A DNA stretch of 64,000 nucleotides from Candidatus Methanomethylicaceae archaeon. GTDB taxonomy: Archaea; Thermoproteota; Methanomethylicia; Methanomethylicales; Methanomethylicaceae. Below are positions 59,966 through 64,000 of the stretch, piece by piece; within the stretch, counting starts at the first letter, position 1; every line of letters begins with the position of its first letter. The stretch covers positions 1 to 64,000 of the forward strand of contig JACTUC010000022.1 of NCBI GenBank assembly GCA_015660995.1, read 5' to 3'. Both the position numbers and the translations under genes were made by a program. Under the pieces are notes generated by a model. It ran no database searches. It saw nothing but the letters and a program-made list of their open reading frames with translations, and had not been told where the DNA came from.

Positions 59966-61072
59966 ATGAAGATCCTCTTCGTTCAACCCTACGTGACTTT
60001 CCCCGGCGTCATGGATGATACCCTCCCGGGACAACTTGCGCGCATGGGCCACGATGTGCTGGTCGCAACCTTCTCCCGGCAGCAGCTGCAGTCCTCAGTG
60101 TCAGGCCTAAGGTTCGAGAGGGCCCATGGCATAAGCCTGGCTATCCCCTATTTTGTATCCGAGTTCCCCTACATGCTCGACCTTGAGGGCCTGGCAAAAC
60201 ATTTTGAACCTGACATCATTCATGCCAACAATCTACCCTTCCTGACAACATGGCAGGCCGTGAGGGTGGCTAAAAAGTTGAGGAAGAGATCGGTCGTGCA
60301 CGTTAATGGGGTTGTTATGGAAAGGACTTACCTCTTCAACCTCCTTCAGAGGGCCTTTCTCTACGCCTTCGGGCCATCGATCTTCAGCAACGCCGACAGG
60401 ATAATCTGCGTGAATAACAGCGATGCCAAAGAAATCACCAAATTCAAAGCCTCCCCTGCAAAGATAGTAATAATCCCGAATGCGGTCAATGTGGAAAAAT
60501 TCTCCCCTTCAAAGGAGAGAGCAGAGAACACCATCCTCTGGGCAGGGCGCTTCGTGAAGCAGAAGGGGCTCGAATATCTCCTAGAGGCCATGGACATTCT
60601 GGTCAACAGGAAGGGGATGAAGAACGTCTCCCTCTTCCTTACTGGGGATGGCCCCCTCTTTCAGCATATTGCTGGCATGGTGAAACGATTCAGTCTGGAG
60701 GGAAACGTCACCTTCTTGGGACGGGTATCCAGGCAAGAGATAGTGGACCGCATGGCTTCCTGCACGATCTATGTACTCCCATCCATCAGCGAGGCACTCC
60801 CGACCTATGCCCTCCTCGAAGCCATGTCATCCGGTGCGGCAACAATCATCTCCGACATAGCCGGTAGCAAGGAGATATTCTCCTCCTGCCAGCCAGCACT
60901 GCTTATCCCGCCAAAGAATCCCGTTTCCCTAGCCGATGCCATTGAGAGGCTGCTGAAGGACGAACCCCTCCGGACCCAGTTGGGCAAAGATGCCCGAGAT
61001 CTGGTGCTGGAAAGATATAACCTGAAAAATACTGCTGCTGCAGTCGAGCAGCTCTACAGGTCTATCCTTTGA
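59966..61072 (+). CDS. Glycosyltransferase family 4
   Basis: 'MKILFVQPYVTFPGVMDDTLPGQLARMGHDVLVATF', 'ENTILWAGRFVKQKGLEYLLEAMDIL', 'VLPSISEALPTYALLEAMSSGAATIISDI'. Confidence 0.95.
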   Translation: MKILFVQPYVTFPGVMDDTLPGQLARMGHDVLVATFSRQQLQSSVSGLRFERAHGISLAIPYFVSEFPYMLDLEGLAKHFEPDIIHANNLPFLTTWQAVRVAKKLRKRSVVHVNGVVMERTYLFNLLQRAFLYAFGPSIFSNADRIICVNNSDAKEITKFKASPAKIVIIPNAVNVEKFSPSKERAENTILWAGRFVKQKGLEYLLEAMDILVNRKGMKNVSLFLTGDGPLFQHIAGMVKRFSLEGNVTFLGRVSRQEIVDRMASCTIYVLPSISEALPTYALLEAMSSGAATIISDIAGSKEIFSSCQPALLIPPKNPVSLADAIERLLKDEPLRTQLGKDARDLVLERYNLKNTAAAVEQLYRSIL

Positions 61073-61159
61073 TCCCAAAACAAATTCAACCACGAAAAAG
61101 GATTAACTAATAATCATTGGAGAATCCTATAATATCGTTAGTGCTGGTGGTATAGCTCT

Positions 61160-62056
61160 TTGAGCAGATCCGTAGCCCTTGAGAGGGGAATCTCTGTCAT
61201 AGTACCTACCTATTGCAGAGCCTCCGAGATCGATACCCTGCTCTTCCCATCCCTCCTCGAACAGTCATTGCATCCGAAAGAGGTGATAGTGGTCGATGAC
61301 ACCCCGGATGACTCTGTGAAATTGGTATGCGAGAAGTGGTCCCCACTCTTCGCCCCCTCCAAAATCCCAGTGATCTACCTGCGAAACCAACCCCCAAGAT
61401 CAACTGCGAAAGCAAAGAAATATGGAGGGTCAAAGGCGTCAGGCGATCTCCTCACCTTTCTTGACTCCGACCTGATTCTGGACTGTGACTATTTGAGATG
61501 CATTCTGGAGGTCTTCTTGAAGGACCCTCAATCGGTAGGAGTCCAGGGATTCATTGTTAACTCTGCAAGTGACTCTAGAATTCAAGCCTTCCGCAGAGTA
61601 ATCAAACATCCCGAGGGTATAGGATATGCCGTCCTGAGCTCATTCCTGCGGAATTTCCTCGCCCTCACCATCCCGTCTACCAACAGCTGTCGGATCTTTG
61701 AATACCCTCAAACCTTGGATAAAACGATCGCATGTGACTGGGTGAATTGGTCCAATGCAACAATAATACATAAGGTCTTTAGCTCTATCGAGCCTGACGA
61801 GGGGCTGAAAGGCTACAGCTATGGGGGGGATGTGCTCTTCAGTCTCCAATTGAGACAGTACGGTAGGCTTTACATAACACCCAATGCAAAATGCACCCAC
61901 CTGTATTCCACTTCGGGACGGACGGACCAAGCCTCGCTCCTGAAGCAGGAAAAATACTTCCTAGGTAAAGTCTTTGGTTTAAGGGGTCCCGCAGTCTATT
62001 ACGGCAGAAGAGTCTTCTTCAGCCTTATGGGCGCACTGGGTCTTATGCAAAAATGA
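61160..62056 (+). CDS. Glycosyltransferase family 2
   Basis: 'GISVIVPTYCRASEIDTLLFPSLLEQSLHPKEVIVVDDTPDDS', 'SGDLLTFLDSDLILDCDYL'. Confidence 0.93.
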   Translation: MSRSVALERGISVIVPTYCRASEIDTLLFPSLLEQSLHPKEVIVVDDTPDDSVKLVCEKWSPLFAPSKIPVIYLRNQPPRSTAKAKKYGGSKASGDLLTFLDSDLILDCDYLRCILEVFLKDPQSVGVQGFIVNSASDSRIQAFRRVIKHPEGIGYAVLSSFLRNFLALTIPSTNSCRIFEYPQTLDKTIACDWVNWSNATIIHKVFSSIEPDEGLKGYSYGGDVLFSLQLRQYGRLYITPNAKCTHLYSTSGRTDQASLLKQEKYFLGKVFGLRGPAVYYGRRVFFSLMGALGLMQK

Positions 62057-62141
62057 TCTGAGTTTGAACCACTATCCCATATTAACGGCTGATGTTTCGC
62101 TGGATTAGCCTCAAATACCAACTGTTGGATTAAATGTTACT

Positions 62142-63605
62142 ATGAGCCTAAGCCGGGTAGTCCGCGGGAGCCTCTGGCTCTACATCGGTGGAATCGGCAG
62201 TAGCGCCCTCGGCTACATCTATTGGCTCTTGGCCTCACAGTTCGTCGCTGCATCGACAGTGGGAAGCGCTGCGGCAGTAGTCGCGATAGTTACCCTTATC
62301 ACATCGGTCACTAGCCTAGGCATACCATCCGGTACCATGCGCCTGCTGGGTAAGGCTCATGGCTACAAGGAAAGGGACGCACTCAACCTTTACTTCAGCT
62401 CATCCATGGGGGCTACCATCTTCATATTTGCCATCGCCTCAGTGCTAACCGTCGTGCTTTGCAGCCTGCTGGGCATCCAAGGATCGGATATCCTCTTCAT
62501 AGCGGTGCTCGTGATTTTGGGTGGTTGGCCCTCGGTGCTCGTGTCCCTCTACCAATCGATCCTGCAAACCCACATAATCGCAGCCGCCAACCTGGTATCT
62601 GCTGTATTCCGGCTGGCGCTCGGGGTAGCTTACCTGTACCTTGGTCTAAACTTTGTCGGGGTCCTCCTTGCCTTTGTTACTTCTGCCTTGATTCAAAATT
62701 TCGTTCTCCTCATCAGCATGAGGGGCAGGGTCACGATCGTCCGGCCCTCCGCAAAAAAGGCCGGAGAGGTTATACGCGCCGGCATCCCTGACTGGGTGCC
62801 CTCGCTTGTCTCCACATGGGGGACATGGCTCGGCGTCTTAGGCGTCTACGGTTTCTCCGGGAGCTCAACAACAGGCACATATTATATCGCATTCCTGATG
62901 GCATCCCTCGTCTTTACACTCCCCAATAGCATCCTGACCCTGATGTTCCCCCTGCTGAGCGGCATGGAAGATGGGAGGAAGAGGGCAACCAACCGGTCTG
63001 TGAAGCTCGCGTTCACCATCTCCGCTCCCATCGCCGCCGTTGGCATTGCCTACCCTTACGTACCCCTATCAATATTGGGCGCTTCCTATGTTCCAGCATC
63101 CTTTACGTTGCAGTTGCTCCTGCTGGGGGTATTTATGACCCCGATAACGTCCGGTTTCTACAGCCTGGTCTATGCCTACGGGAAATACCGCTATGTGACC
63201 CTGCTTGGCCTAGCGCTGAATCTACCCCGCGTAATTCTCTACACTCCGCTGGTGTCATTATGGGGAGAGAGTGGCGCTGCTGTTGCCTATACCTCTGGAT
63301 TCCTCTTCGCTTTGCTAGCTGTTCTGGTGCTCTCCCGCAGAATCTCCTACTCGGTGGGCTGGAAGAGCTCCCTGCTCTTCTGCCTATTGCCCATTCTCAT
63401 TGCTGCTATTGTTGCCTTTGCAAAAATTAACTGGATCCTGGGTACCGTGGTCATCCTCTTTGTCTCTATCCTAGCCTTCACTAGGCTGGGGATGGTCACC
63501 CGGGAGGACATAAAGGAGCTCGTAAATTCAATCCTCTCGAAGAGGCAGATAGATGCCTTCTACCCCTATTCAAGATATCTGCTGCAGGTCCTCTATGGCG
63601 AATAA
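62142..63605 (+). CDS. Wzx/RfbX-like polysaccharide flippase (MOP superfamily)
   Basis: 487 aa with about 12-14 TM segments; 'GSLWLYIGGIGSSALGYIYWLLASQFVAASTVGSAAAVVAIVTLITSVTSLGIPSGTMRLLG'. Confidence 0.88.
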   Translation: MSLSRVVRGSLWLYIGGIGSSALGYIYWLLASQFVAASTVGSAAAVVAIVTLITSVTSLGIPSGTMRLLGKAHGYKERDALNLYFSSSMGATIFIFAIASVLTVVLCSLLGIQGSDILFIAVLVILGGWPSVLVSLYQSILQTHIIAAANLVSAVFRLALGVAYLYLGLNFVGVLLAFVTSALIQNFVLLISMRGRVTIVRPSAKKAGEVIRAGIPDWVPSLVSTWGTWLGVLGVYGFSGSSTTGTYYIAFLMASLVFTLPNSILTLMFPLLSGMEDGRKRATNRSVKLAFTISAPIAAVGIAYPYVPLSILGASYVPASFTLQLLLLGVFMTPITSGFYSLVYAYGKYRYVTLLGLALNLPRVILYTPLVSLWGESGAAVAYTSGFLFALLAVLVLSRRISYSVGWKSSLLFCLLPILIAAIVAFAKINWILGTVVILFVSILAFTRLGMVTREDIKELVNSILSKRQIDAFYPYSRYLLQVLYGE

Positions 63606-63633
63606 TCCCACTGTTCGAGGGAAAAGAAGGATC

Positions 63634-64000
63634 CTATTCCCTGTATCTCGGCCTGACCAAGCGCCACTTGAACATTCTCAGCCCAAGATCTCTCCCCTCG
63701 ACCACCAAGGCTGCGAAGTAGTTCCTTTCCAATTTAATGTCAAAGCATGTCCATTCTCTGCCATTCTTGAAATTATGAACGGTCTCGCTGGAGGTACCTC
63801 CCCCAAAGAAGGGAACGCTCGCACTAGGCGATCCGAGCCCAGCCCCAGTTGCTTTCATGTACGCTTCCCTGCGGGTCCAAATCCTGAAGAAGGCCTCCGA
63901 TCTCTCGGTCCCTTTGCTCGAAGCGACGAGTTCCGCCTCCCGCCCTGTGAAAAAGTGCTGGGCCACCTCCAGCACAGGGAAGTCTGGCTCTGCGTATTCC
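63634..64000 (-). CDS. 4'-phosphopantetheinyl transferase (Sfp/ACPS superfamily), N-terminus beyond window edge
   Basis: 'QHFFTGREAELVASSKGTERSEAFFRIWTRREAYMKATGAGLGSP' matches the Sfp-type F-[FxxxE]...F..WTxKEAYxKAxGxGL motif. Confidence 0.85.
   Translation of the reverse strand, partial: EYAEPDFPVLEVAQHFFTGREAELVASSKGTERSEAFFRIWTRREAYMKATGAGLGSPSASVPFFGGGTSSETVHNFKNGREWTCFDIKLERNYFAALVVEGRDLGLRMFKWRLVRPRYRE

Overview
The window looks archaeal: GTG/TTG starts, ATGA overlaps, A/T-rich TATA-like upstream regions, a long-form RmlA, and a MoxR/DUF58 operon. It is dominated by cell-surface biology. I see about a dozen soluble or membrane-tethered glycosyltransferases, three large polytopic GT39-like or DUF2206-like membrane proteins, a Wzx-like flippase, an rmlADCB operon, and several sugar-modifying genes (radical SAM, FkbM and class I methyltransferases, ATP-grasp, polysaccharide deacetylase, PHP). 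There are also several very large secreted proteins built from Ig-like or other repeats, and a MoxR/DUF58/DUF4350/DUF4129-like operon. AT-rich stretches (about 5.3-13.5 kb and 33.4-48.5 kb) alternate with GC-richer ones, which suggests a mosaic, partly acquired glycan island. The observations I rate highest are: (i) two intergenic arrays of degenerate 11-bp tandem units of the form CTTnRRRCAyn, at about 10.10 and 45.04 kb; (ii) a cassette of unknown function at 45.84-48.47 kb, with a 16-bp palindrome, a small basic protein, an HTH/coiled-coil protein, a partner protein and a 20-bp-period iteron-like array; (iii) a giant Ig-repeat surface gene split by a frameshift that is exactly explained by a 7-bp tandem duplication (GAGTTAC)2; (iv) a radical SAM protein with a CX3CX3C cluster motif; (v) a C8 tract inside a strong hairpin in a glycosyltransferase gene. 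No rRNA, tRNA, CRISPR array or transposase was recognised. All family calls were made by eye from protein motifs, with no database search.
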